Shown here one piece after another: positions 5,669-5,920 of a stretch of DNA of 5,920 nucleotides. Below the pieces are notes generated by a model that saw nothing but the letters and a program-made list of their open reading frames with translations, had not been told where the DNA came from and did no database searches. A program made the position numbers and the translations under genes. This DNA comes from Acidobacteriota bacterium. GTDB taxonomy: Bacteria; Acidobacteriota; UBA6911. Position 1 is the first letter of the stretch, and each line of letters begins with the position of its first letter. The DNA lies in contig JAFNAH010000455.1 in the NCBI GenBank assembly GCA_017860075.1, positions 1-5,920 of the forward strand. Direction: 5' to 3'.

Positions 5669-5907
5669 TCGCCCTCGACTCCCGGCGTGAAAGGCGTTTC
5701 CTTCATCGTGCCGTCGGCGGCACGCGTGAGGACCTCGACCTTCCGCTCCGCCTCCTCGAGCTTGTCGCTGCAGAAGCGGCTCAGCTTCACGCCCTGTTCA
5801 AACAACTCCAGAGCTCGATCGAGGGTCAGATCGCCTCCCTCCAGCTGGCTGACGATCTCCTCCAGCGATTTGAGGGCCGATTCGAAATCCTTTACTTTCA
5901 GCTCCAT
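5665..5907 (-). CDS. xseB: Exodeoxyribonuclease VII small subunit
   Basis: XseB is the small helical subunit that binds several copies per XseA in exonuclease VII, which degrades single-stranded DNA from both ends in repair and recombination. The 80-residue product has the family pattern: DFESALKSLEEIVSQLEGGDLTLDRAL in pieces at 7-33, then LFEQGVKLSRFCSDKLEEAE (35-54) and RKVEVL (55-60), forming two amphipathic helices. The length is normal. A GAGGT lies about 5 nt before the ATG at 5907, supporting the start. It is the first complete gene of the operon; xseA would be expected beyond the right edge. The stop overlaps the ispA start. Confidence 0.93.
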   Translation of the reverse strand: MELKVKDFESALKSLEEIVSQLEGGDLTLDRALELFEQGVKLSRFCSDKLEEAERKVEVLTRAADGTMKETPFTPGVEGE

Positions 5908-5920
5908 CGCAACCTCACTT

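Overview
The window is GC-rich, gene-dense bacterial DNA. The C-terminal repeat style of the secreted beta-propeller, the isoprenoid/NAD operon and the degenerate TCG hexamer arrays would fit an Acidobacteriota-like or deltaproteobacterial-like genome. This is an inference from style only; there is no rRNA or other decisive marker.

Right part (3170-5907, all minus strand): a compact housekeeping operon reads from right to left as xseB (exonuclease VII small subunit), ispA-type polyprenyl diphosphate synthase, tlyA-type rRNA 2'-O-methyltransferase and nadK (NAD kinase). xseB/ispA and tlyA/nadK each overlap by an ATGA, so translation is probably coupled. xseA would lie beyond the right edge. 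dxs, which often sits between ispA and tlyA, is absent.

Middle (2528-3264): a plus-strand Maf-type nucleotide pyrophosphatase converges on nadK. Both 3' ends are damaged. Maf stops right after its DKAG motif and lacks the usual C-terminal IQG/NVxGLP segment. NadK loses about 60 internal residues, and its canonical C-terminus survives in another frame just before a TAG at 3265. Between them lies about 260 bp of apparently non-coding sequence with degenerate NTCGNN hexamer arrays arranged as an inverted repeat. A repeat-driven rearrangement, or an assembly join through a dispersed repeat, would explain the pattern.

Left part (1-2527): a divergent intergenic region of about 330 bp separates maf from a minus-strand dciA-like gene (DUF721, helicase loader). 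Downstream of dciA in the same direction is a long minus-strand gene that runs off the left edge. Its first 618 codons carry a signal peptide, a YVTN/YncE-like beta-propeller and two tandem C-terminal beta-sandwich-like repeats. I found no mobile-element protein, CRISPR array, tRNA or rRNA. The most notable feature is the double-damaged maf/nadK junction with its repeat element.
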